Below are positions 57,503 through 64,000 of a DNA stretch of 64,000 nt, one piece after another (the stretch's first letter is position 1; each line of letters opens with the position of its first letter). The stretch comes from Streptococcus toyakuensis (GTDB lineage Bacteria > Bacillota > Bacilli > Lactobacillales > Streptococcaceae). Below the pieces are notes generated by a model. It was not told where the DNA came from. It searched no databases and saw only the letters and a program-made list of their open reading frames with translations. The stretch is taken from assembly GCF_024346585.1 (NCBI RefSeq), contig NZ_AP024523.1, positions 1,001,001-1,065,000 on the forward strand, read 5' to 3'. A program made the position numbers and the translations under genes.

Positions 57503-58255
57503 ATGATACATACCATTCAAGCAGACTTTTACCGTCTTTTCCGCTCCAAAGGATTCTGGATTACAGAATTCATTCTCTTTGTCCTCTTGCTACTGGGTGC
57601 CACTATCGGGGCTACTGGCCATCTGATGGCAATCCAGACAGAAGAACCAGAAATTCCAACCCATGGTTGGGACGGTATTCAAGCTCTTATCAATGCGTCT
57701 AGCAATGATTCAAACCTTGTTTTTCTCTGCATTATTCTAACATGTTTAGTTCTTGGGGTCGATCTAATCGGCAAGCTTTATAAAAATAGTTTGACAGTTG
57801 GCGTTTCTCGTACAGAGTTTTTCTTCGCTAAATCCTTTGTACTAGCAAGCATCGCTCTCTTGCAACTCATCGCCAGCCTTGTGATTGCTTTTGTTCCCTC
57901 AACTCTACTGAACGGACTTGGTACGATGCCTGATGGTTTTATTGCCAATCTCCTCTTAATGATTTTCCTTCAATTTCTATGCCTACTCGCTTGGCTTTCC
58001 ATTATTTCCTTTATTCTCTACCTGACTCATTCTTATCTTGCCGTATTTATTGGTTATCTGATTAGCTCTATCATCCTTTCTATGCCAATGATCATTTTTC
58101 CAAATATCAAATTTTTACCATATTTGTCCTTGCATTTTTCCTATGCTATGACTGCTAATAGTGAATCCATTTTCTATACCCTTATAGTTACTTTAGTTGT
58201 TATTGTAATCTTTAATCTAAGTGGACTGGCAGTTTTCAAAAAGAAAAGTCTATAA
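57503..58255 (+). CDS. ABC-2 type transporter permease
   Basis: 250 residues with about six membrane helices (first at 18-38, last at 225-245). The opening MIHTIQADFYRLFRSKGFWI is typical of ABC-2 permeases that pair with a CcmA-type ATPase. It has a large loop between helices 1 and 2 (QTEEPEIPTHGWDGIQALIN). Probable role: export of a peptide or drug, or bacteriocin self-protection. Inference only. Confidence 0.82.
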   Translation: MIHTIQADFYRLFRSKGFWITEFILFVLLLLGATIGATGHLMAIQTEEPEIPTHGWDGIQALINASSNDSNLVFLCIILTCLVLGVDLIGKLYKNSLTVGVSRTEFFFAKSFVLASIALLQLIASLVIAFVPSTLLNGLGTMPDGFIANLLLMIFLQFLCLLAWLSIISFILYLTHSYLAVFIGYLISSIILSMPMIIFPNIKFLPYLSLHFSYAMTANSESIFYTLIVTLVVIVIFNLSGLAVFKKKSL

Positions 58256-58261
58256 AAAAAT

Positions 58262-58293
58262 GATCTCCTCTAGCTACAGAGGAGGTTTCTTTT
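58262..58293. terminator. Bidirectional terminator between ABC operon and histidine kinase
   Basis: CTCCTCT pairs with AGAGGAG around AGCTAC. TTTCTTTTG follows on the plus strand and TCATTTTTTT on the minus strand. Confidence 0.75.
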
Positions 58294-58294
58294 G

Positions 58295-59173
58295 TTAAAA
58301 GTAAATAAAAACTGATAACCACTGTCCATCTGTGCTTAGTTTCATCTCTGCACCGAGAAGATGGCATAATTCCTCAGTGATATAAAGTCCTAAACCAGAG
58401 GATTCTTCAGTATCTGATAGATTTTCAGAATAAAAACGGTTGCTGAGCTTTTCTATTCTTTTGATGGGCTGTTTGACAAGGTTTGCAATCTCTAAGACAA
58501 GCTGTCCCTTTTCCTTCCTAAAAGATAGCCGCGCTTCCTCCTTGCCATGCTTGAGGACATTTCCAAGCAAATTTTGTAAAATCCGATCCAGCAAGTTTTC
58601 ATCAGTCCTCATTTTTAAATCATCTTCAACCTTAAAATCAAGCGTGATATTTGCTGCCTGAAAAACATCATAATAAGCCAGAGTTTTTTTGGTGATAAAA
58701 GTTGAAAAATCCACTTCTTCCAGTTTCGGTTTGACAGCTCCTTCCATCAAACGACGGTATTCTAGGAGTGCCTCCAAACGTTTGGAAACTAAATCAAGAT
58801 GCTGGGCTATTTTTTGTAAGGTTTCTGCTTTGTTTTCAGGAGTTTTTATCAATTGTTGGGTGTAGCCTGAAGCGATAGTCAGAGGCGTCCGAATATCATG
58901 GGCGATATTGCTGATGGCCATATCCAGAGTCTGCTTTTCTCTTTTCATCACCAATCGAGATTGTTCTACTTCCTGAAATAGATTCTCAATCTGCTGGTAG
59001 AGATGTAAAAAATGTTTGGAAAAAATGCTGACTCCGACTCTTTTTATACTACCTGTGAGAATCTTGTCTTCAATCTGTTGACTCAAGTTTTTAAGTGCTA
59101 GATGGTAGCGAATCAATGCAATCGATAAAATAATTAGGAGTACCAGTAGGACAACGATTATCATGTAGGTCAT
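58295..59173 (-). CDS. Two-component sensor histidine kinase
   Basis: 292 residues. One N-terminal membrane helix (VVLLVLLIILSIALI) with almost no extracellular part, then a coiled linker and DHp domain with phospho-histidine in AHDIRTPLTIASGY. The HATPase domain has N box NLLGNVLKHG and G box SGLGLYITEEL. The lack of a sensor loop suggests intramembrane sensing or sensing through the adjacent ABC transporter. It overlaps the regulator gene by 4 bases. Confidence 0.88.
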   Translation of the reverse strand: MTYMIIVVLLVLLIILSIALIRYHLALKNLSQQIEDKILTGSIKRVGVSIFSKHFLHLYQQIENLFQEVEQSRLVMKREKQTLDMAISNIAHDIRTPLTIASGYTQQLIKTPENKAETLQKIAQHLDLVSKRLEALLEYRRLMEGAVKPKLEEVDFSTFITKKTLAYYDVFQAANITLDFKVEDDLKMRTDENLLDRILQNLLGNVLKHGKEEARLSFRKEKGQLVLEIANLVKQPIKRIEKLSNRFYSENLSDTEESSGLGLYITEELCHLLGAEMKLSTDGQWLSVFIYF

Positions 59174-59871
59174 TGCTTATCTCCTTTTAATCTTACCCCA
59201 ACTCCCCAAATGGTTTCAATATATTCTTGATTTGGGTCAAGCTGGTTTAATTTTTTACGAAGATTACTCAAATGCGTATTGAGAGTGTTATCTCCAGGTA
59301 GGTAGTTCTCCTCCCAGACAAATTCATAAAGTTCTTCCTTGGTAAAAATTTTCTTAGGGTGTTTAAGGAGAGTTTGGAGAATCAAGCATTCTTTCTTAGC
59401 AAGACGAATCGTTTCCTGACTATTTTTGATTTCAAAACTTTCGGCATCAAACTGGATATTTTTCAATTTTTGTGGCAGATTTTCAGTTTTTTCTATTTCC
59501 ATAGGCTGTTTTTCTACGCTTTGACGTAATTGAACAGTAACTCTGGCAAAGACTTCGTCCAAATCAAAAGGCTTGACTATGTAATCATTGGCACCGTCTA
59601 AGAGGTATTGACTGATTAGCTTCTTATCGCTCAAAGCCGTTAGCATAATGACTGGAATTTGACTTTGTTCCCTTATGGCTTTTAAAACCTGATCCCCATT
59701 TTTCCCAGGAAGCATGATATCTAGCAAAACGAGGTCAATCCCACCTTGGTCAAAACGCATGATTCCTTCTGTACCAGAAAAGGCTTGAACCACCTCATGC
59801 TCCTCAGTAAGAAGTGCTCGTAAAATCTCTTGAATGTCACTATTGTCTTCAATAACCAATATCCTAGCCAT
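59170..59871 (-). CDS. OmpR-family response regulator
   Basis: 233 residues from ATG 59871 (MARILVIEDNSDIQ). Receiver domain with phospho-aspartate D51 in VLLDIMLPGKNG, and an OmpR-type winged helix at the C-terminus (FTKEELYEFVWEENYLPGDN, then THLSNLRKKL). A TTG start at 59880 is possible. An extended -10 (TGC-TATAAT) lies about 25 bases upstream. Likely controls the neighbouring ABC genes. Confidence 0.88.
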   Translation of the reverse strand: MARILVIEDNSDIQEILRALLTEEHEVVQAFSGTEGIMRFDQGGIDLVLLDIMLPGKNGDQVLKAIREQSQIPVIMLTALSDKKLISQYLLDGANDYIVKPFDLDEVFARVTVQLRQSVEKQPMEIEKTENLPQKLKNIQFDAESFEIKNSQETIRLAKKECLILQTLLKHPKKIFTKEELYEFVWEENYLPGDNTLNTHLSNLRKKLNQLDPNQEYIETIWGVGVRLKGDKQ

Positions 59872-60061
59872 AAATACCAACCTTTCTGCAACTATTATAG
59901 CATGTTTTATTGATAAAGCTTAAACAGAAAAGCTCCTCGCATAAAAGCGCAAGAAAGCCTTTGAGGGTTAAAATATAAAATCCACTTGTTAGATGACCTA
60001 GTACCTTATAGTTGCTAATAAGAAGTTAGTCTAGCAGAATAGATCTCTCATTTCTCCCCTA

Positions 60062-60937
60062 CTAGTCCGTAATTCGTTGATACATTTCGGGTCTTCTATC
60101 TCGAAACAAGCCCCAGTTTAGGCGTTCGCTTGCTCCCTTGTCTAGGTCATAAGTAGCTAACAGAACAGCTTCAGCTTGTCTTTCAGCTTGCTCTAGAATA
60201 GCTCCTGTTTCATCCGTCATAAAGGATGAACCGTAAAAGTCAAGACTGGAACTCTGTCCACCATTTTCCTCACTTGGAGTGACTTCCTCTAATCCATAAC
60301 GATTGGCTGCGATGACTGGAACAATATTTGCTGCTGCGTGTCCTTGCATGGTACGTTGCCAGTGACCACAACTATCTGTATCCAAAATTGGCTCTGAACC
60401 GATGGCTGTAGGATAAAAGAGCAATTCAGCACCATTCAATGCAAGACAGCGCGCTGTTTCAGGGAACCATTGATCCCAACAGATACCGATCCCAATCTTG
60501 GCATAGCGAGTATCCCAGACCTTGAAACCTGTGTTGCCAGGTGTGAAATAGAATTTCTCTTGATAGTAATGGTCATCTGGTATGTGGGTCTTTCGATAAA
60601 CACCCAGCACTTCCCCATCTGCATCAATAACGGCAATAGAGTTATACAAGACATTGCAATCTTTTTCATAGAAACTGATTGGTAAAACGACCTTTAGCTC
60701 CTTGGCAATGGTTTTAAAATGCTGAATAGCTGTATTGTCTGTCACCGATTGGGCATGCTGATAGTAGTCATACTGACGTTCCTGACAGAAATAGGGACGT
60801 TCAAACAACTCGGGTAAGAGAATGATTTGTGCACCTTGTTCTGCAGCCTGACGTACTAAACGCTCTGCGGTTTGGATATTTGTTGCCACATCCTTGGCAC
60901 ATTGCATCTGAATGGCTGCAACTCTTACATTTCTCAT
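60062..60937 (-). CDS. aguB: N-carbamoylputrescine amidase
   Basis: 291 residues, nitrilase superfamily. The catalytic triad is E in LLPELFERPYF, K in YRKTHIPDDH and C in GIGICWDQWFPE. Converts N-carbamoylputrescine to putrescine. Context with aguA nine bases upstream makes this specific assignment reliable. Last gene of the polyamine operon. Confidence 0.95.
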   Translation of the reverse strand: MRNVRVAAIQMQCAKDVATNIQTAERLVRQAAEQGAQIILLPELFERPYFCQERQYDYYQHAQSVTDNTAIQHFKTIAKELKVVLPISFYEKDCNVLYNSIAVIDADGEVLGVYRKTHIPDDHYYQEKFYFTPGNTGFKVWDTRYAKIGIGICWDQWFPETARCLALNGAELLFYPTAIGSEPILDTDSCGHWQRTMQGHAAANIVPVIAANRYGLEEVTPSEENGGQSSSLDFYGSSFMTDETGAILEQAERQAEAVLLATYDLDKGASERLNWGLFRDRRPEMYQRITD

Positions 60938-60946
60938 CTTTTTCTC

Positions 60947-62032
60947 CTATTCTGGGATTTGTTGGGTGATACAGTGAATATTGCCACCACCTAAGAGAAT
61001 ATCTCTGGCTGGTATTCCGATAACTTTACGGTCTGGAAAACGCTTGCTGAGGATATCTAAGGCCACTTGGTCGTTTTTATCCTGAAACTGAGGAACTAGG
61101 ACAGCCTTGTTGGCGATATAAAAGTTTACGTAGGAAGCTGCTAGTCGTTCACCTGCGTATCGCTCTTCTTCTCCTTCTTCATAGATGTAGCCTGGCAAAT
61201 CCTCTTTGGTTACAACTTGATGAAGAGCTGGGACAGGAAGTTTATGAATGGTGAAGGGACGACCTTTTGCATCTGTCTCTTGCTCTAAGAGTTCGAGATC
61301 TGCTTTTGACATGGCATACTGAGCATCACTTTCGTCGTCCGTCCAAGCTAAGACAAGCTCTGCAGGACCAACAAAGGCAGCAACATTATCAACGTGTTCA
61401 TTGGTTTCATCCTGATAAATACCATAAGGAAGCCAAATAACTTTTTCAGCGCCAAGGCTCTCTAATAAGGTATTCTTAATTTCCTCTTTAGTCAGATGAG
61501 GATTACGACCCGGACTGAGCAAGCAACTTTCAGTTACGAGAATGGTTCCTTGACCATCGCTATGGATTGCGCCGCCTTCTAGGACAAAAGGTTTGGCATC
61601 ATAAACAGGCATTTCCAAGGCCTCGGCGAAATGACTAGCTACTTGGTCATCATCTTCATAATCTTGATAAAGACCATCAACAGCACCACCCCAAGCATTG
61701 AAAGACCAATCCACGGCTAATTTCTGGAGTTTATCATTGACAAGAATAGTCGGACCTGTATCACGGGCCCAGGCATCATTGGTGGGAATGTCTAAATAAA
61801 CAACGCTATCTCCAAGGTAGTCTTGGGCTTCAGATAGATAATCTTGCTCCACCAAAAGATAGACTCTCTCCCCTTCTGCTATGGTCTTAATAATCTGGCT
61901 GAAAGCTCTTTTGGCAGCCTTTCCTTGAAAGGGCCATGAACCTGGTCGAGTCGGCCATATCATGAGGGTACCATGATGGGGTTCGTACTCTGCTGGCATG
62001 CGATAGCCTAATTTTTTGGGACTGTCCATCAT
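60947..62032 (-). CDS. aguA: Agmatine deiminase
   Basis: 361 residues, agmatine deiminase of the peptidyl-arginine deiminase superfamily. Turns agmatine into N-carbamoylputrescine. N-terminal [18 protein letters not shown]-motif [17 protein letters not shown], and catalytic cysteine in [12 protein letters not shown]. It is coupled by a 4-base overlap to nspC. The putrescine made here can feed spermidine synthesis. Confidence 0.95.
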   Translation of the reverse strand: MMDSPKKLGYRMPAEYEPHHGTLMIWPTRPGSWPFQGKAAKRAFSQIIKTIAEGERVYLLVEQDYLSEAQDYLGDSVVYLDIPTNDAWARDTGPTILVNDKLQKLAVDWSFNAWGGAVDGLYQDYEDDDQVASHFAEALEMPVYDAKPFVLEGGAIHSDGQGTILVTESCLLSPGRNPHLTKEEIKNTLLESLGAEKVIWLPYGIYQDETNEHVDNVAAFVGPAELVLAWTDDESDAQYAMSKADLELLEQETDAKGRPFTIHKLPVPALHQVVTKEDLPGYIYEEGEEERYAGERLAASYVNFYIANKAVLVPQFQDKNDQVALDILSKRFPDRKVIGIPARDILLGGGNIHCITQQIPE

Positions 62033-63156
62033 GATAATCTCCCTTTAAAATCTTGATAGCCAAAGGCTTTGACTAAGCTACAGTCACCCTGATCGTCCAT
62101 GAGATAAAGACTTGGTAATCCAATACCGTTAAAGGTATTATTTTTGACAAATGAGTAAATAGCCATATCTTCGAAATAGAGTCTATCTCCGGTTTGGACT
62201 GGATTTTCAAAACTATAATCACCAATCACATCACCCGTCAGACAGGTATTGGAAGAAAGTCTATAAGTATGGGCTTTTTCCTGAGCGGCAAATCCATTTC
62301 TCAAAGGTGGACGATAGGGCATCTCAAGTACATCAGGCATATGGCAGGTCGCAGAGGCGTCTAAAACCAAGATTTCCATACCGTTTTCGACAATATCCAA
62401 TACTTCAGTTGCTAGATAACCTGCATTGAGCGCAATGGCTTCACCAGGCTCGATATAGATTTCAAGATTGTAAGTTTCTCGGATACGCTTGATCTCAGAA
62501 ATCAGCAAATCTACATCATAGTCCTCTCTTGTGATGTGGTGTCCGCCCCCCATATTGAGCCATTTGACCTGATGCAAATAGGCTCCAAATTGCTCTTCTA
62601 CTGCTTTCAAAGTTGTCTCTAAATCATCTGCTCCCTGCTCGCAAAGGGTGTGAAAATGAAGACCATCCACCAAATCCAGCAAATCACTCGGTATCTTGTC
62701 TGAAGTTACTCCAAAACGGGAGCCAGGTGCACAAGGGTCATAGAGCGCGTGGTCACCTTGAGTTGAACACTGAGGGTTAAGTCGCAAACCCACGCTTACA
62801 CCAGCATCCCGACAACGGGCCCCATGTTTACGCAACTGTCTCTCTGAGTTAAAGACGATATGATTTGTTATCTCCAGCAATTCCTCCAAGTCCGCATCCT
62901 TAAAGGCTGGCGCAAATACATGGACTTCTCCTGGAAATTCTTCCCTAGCTAGCTTAGCTTCATAGAGTCCACTGGCTGTCGTACCTGATAGATACTGGCT
63001 AATCAAGGGATAGGTTTTGTAGAGGGAATAAGCCTTCTGGGCAAGCAAAACCTTGCAACCAGCCTCTTCTTGTACATATTGTAGAATGCGGCAGTTTGCT
63101 TCTAACTTGGCCAAGTCAATGACATAGGCTGGCGTTGGTACTTGTTCTAACTTCAT
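62029..63156 (-). CDS. nspC: Carboxynorspermidine decarboxylase
   Basis: 375 residues, fold III PLP decarboxylase. The PLP lysine is in [10 protein letters not shown]. Other segments are [51 protein letters not shown] and [12 protein letters not shown]. It decarboxylates carboxyspermidine or carboxynorspermidine. With the dehydrogenase next to it, this is the alternative spermidine route that uses aspartate semialdehyde in place of decarboxy-SAM. Confidence 0.93.
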   Translation of the reverse strand: MKLEQVPTPAYVIDLAKLEANCRILQYVQEEAGCKVLLAQKAYSLYKTYPLISQYLSGTTASGLYEAKLAREEFPGEVHVFAPAFKDADLEELLEITNHIVFNSERQLRKHGARCRDAGVSVGLRLNPQCSTQGDHALYDPCAPGSRFGVTSDKIPSDLLDLVDGLHFHTLCEQGADDLETTLKAVEEQFGAYLHQVKWLNMGGGHHITREDYDVDLLISEIKRIRETYNLEIYIEPGEAIALNAGYLATEVLDIVENGMEILVLDASATCHMPDVLEMPYRPPLRNGFAAQEKAHTYRLSSNTCLTGDVIGDYSFENPVQTGDRLYFEDMAIYSFVKNNTFNGIGLPSLYLMDDQGDCSLVKAFGYQDFKGRLS

Positions 63157-64000
63157 CAGTCCACCATTTGTGGATTTTCAACCACAATCCAAGGCAAACC
63201 ATACTCATTCAAAGCTTCCATGAATGGATCTGGATCCAACTCTTCAAGGTTGTAAACTCCAGCTTGTTTCCAAGTACCGTTCATAACCAATTTTGTACCA
63301 ATCATGGCTGGAACTCCTGTTGTATATGAAATAGCTTGTGAACCAACTTCTGCATAACATTCCTGATGGTCGCAGACATTGTAGATGTAGATGGTCTTTT
63401 CAACGCCATCTTTGACACCTGTAAAGATACATCCAATATTGGTTTTACCTACAGTGCGTGGCCCAAGGCTTGCTGGATCTGGAAGCAAGGCTTTCAAAAA
63501 TTGAATCGGAACGATGTCTTGTCCATTGAAGTTAATGGTATCCGTACGAAGGAGTCCAACATTTTCCAAGCATTTCATATGCGTTAGATAAGATTGACCA
63601 AAGGTCATAAAGAAGCGAATACGTTTAACACCTGGAATGTTCTTGGCCAATGATTCGATTTCTTCATGGTGAAGGAGATACATGTCTTTTTGTCCAACTT
63701 GAGGGAAATCGTACTCGCGCTTGATAGACATGGCTTCAACTTCGACCCATTTTCCATCTTCCCAGTAAGAACCTGGAGCAGAAACCTCACGGAGATTAAT
63801 TTCTGGGTTAAAGTTGGTTGCAAATGGATAACCGTGGTCACCACCATTACAGTCTAAAATGTCGATATAATGGATTTCATCAAAATAGTGTTTGAGGGCA
63901 TAGGCTGAAAAGACACTAGTCACACCTGGGTCAAAACCAGAACCAAGAAGAGCGGTCAAGCCAGCCTCTTTGAATTTCTCCTGATAAGCCCATTGCCATG
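63156..64000 (-). CDS. Carboxynorspermidine (saccharopine-like) dehydrogenase, 5' truncated by window
   Basis: Partial, with 281 residues visible and an open frame to the window edge (WAYQEKFKEAGLTALLGSG). Saccharopine-dehydrogenase fold; GFDPGVTSVFSAYALKHYFD and YPFATNFNPEINLREVSAPG are typical of the Lys1-like carboxynorspermidine dehydrogenase. It joins putrescine and aspartate semialdehyde. The NAD(P)-binding N-terminus lies outside the window. It shares one base with nspC, so the genes are coupled. Confidence 0.9.
   Translation of the reverse strand, partial: WQWAYQEKFKEAGLTALLGSGFDPGVTSVFSAYALKHYFDEIHYIDILDCNGGDHGYPFATNFNPEINLREVSAPGSYWEDGKWVEVEAMSIKREYDFPQVGQKDMYLLHHEEIESLAKNIPGVKRIRFFMTFGQSYLTHMKCLENVGLLRTDTINFNGQDIVPIQFLKALLPDPASLGPRTVGKTNIGCIFTGVKDGVEKTIYIYNVCDHQECYAEVGSQAISYTTGVPAMIGTKLVMNGTWKQAGVYNLEELDPDPFMEALNEYGLPWIVVENPQMVD

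Overview
The window looks like a Mitis-group Streptococcus (S. mitis / S. oralis / S. pneumoniae clade). The evidence is a low-GC coding style, a BOX repeat, a dif-SL site beside xerS, rexB-rexA, a class Ib nrdHEF operon, a lactose-PTS tail (lacE-lacG-lacR) and an acetoin/pyruvate dehydrogenase operon ending in lplA. Much of the order from lacG to rbgA resembles the pneumococcal chromosome as I remember it. The rest is arranged differently, so a commensal relative is more likely than S. pneumoniae itself. The dif-SL site places the window at or near the replication terminus.

Layout. 1-3.1 kb: end of lacE, lacG, a small unknown ORF, and lacR. 3.2-6.9 kb: nrdHEF on the minus strand with a promoter and paired NrdR boxes. 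7-9.1 kb: ptsH-ptsI. 9.3-10.4 kb: a cysteine-cluster protein and a ClbS/DfsB-like protein. 10.4-14.1 kb: a dihydroxyacetone system, dhaS-dhaQ diverging from dhaK-dhaL-dhaM, with a near-consensus DhaS operator and a perfect cre match. 14.6-19.1 kb: HAD phosphatase, ung, Nudix, pyrC, MATE. 19.3-25.6 kb: 2-oxoacid dehydrogenase operon (E1a, E1b, E2, E3) and lipoate ligase; the E2 has no lipoyl domain and the E3 carries one. 25.6-30.4 kb: xerS, dif-SL, a small membrane ORF, ClC channel, rnhB, rbgA.

30.8-46.9 kb is a 16-kb minus-strand polysaccharide locus of Wzx/Wzy type: Wzh phosphatase, priming sugar transferase, Wzd/Wze kinase pair, polymerase, flippase, about nine glycosyltransferases, and a glycerol-phosphate module (cytidylyltransferase plus glycerophosphotransferase). 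It sits between rbgA and the rexAB region with no dexB or aliA beside it. Four genes carry apparent lesions: a frameshift in the priming transferase, a stop in wzd, and frameshifts in two GT2 genes. The priming transferase is preceded by a promoter, a leader of about 140 nt and an intrinsic-terminator-like hairpin, which suggests attenuation.

47.2-55.5 kb: a conserved unknown gene, a BOX element, rexA, rexB. 55.6-59.9 kb: HAD phosphatase, a two-gene ABC exporter and a convergent two-component system. 60-64 kb: a polyamine operon (carboxynorspermidine dehydrogenase/decarboxylase, agmatine deiminase, N-carbamoylputrescine amidase), cut by the window end.

The least explained signal is non-coding. 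A structured element lies between lacE and lacG and again, inverted, between acoB and acoC. Loops, linkers and spacings are conserved while the stems change in a compensatory way. A second pair of long stem-loop repeats sits next to it in the aco operon, and an inverted motif TTACATAA-N6-TTATGTAA recurs just after the stop codons of several genes. All calls come from reading the sequence; no database search was run.
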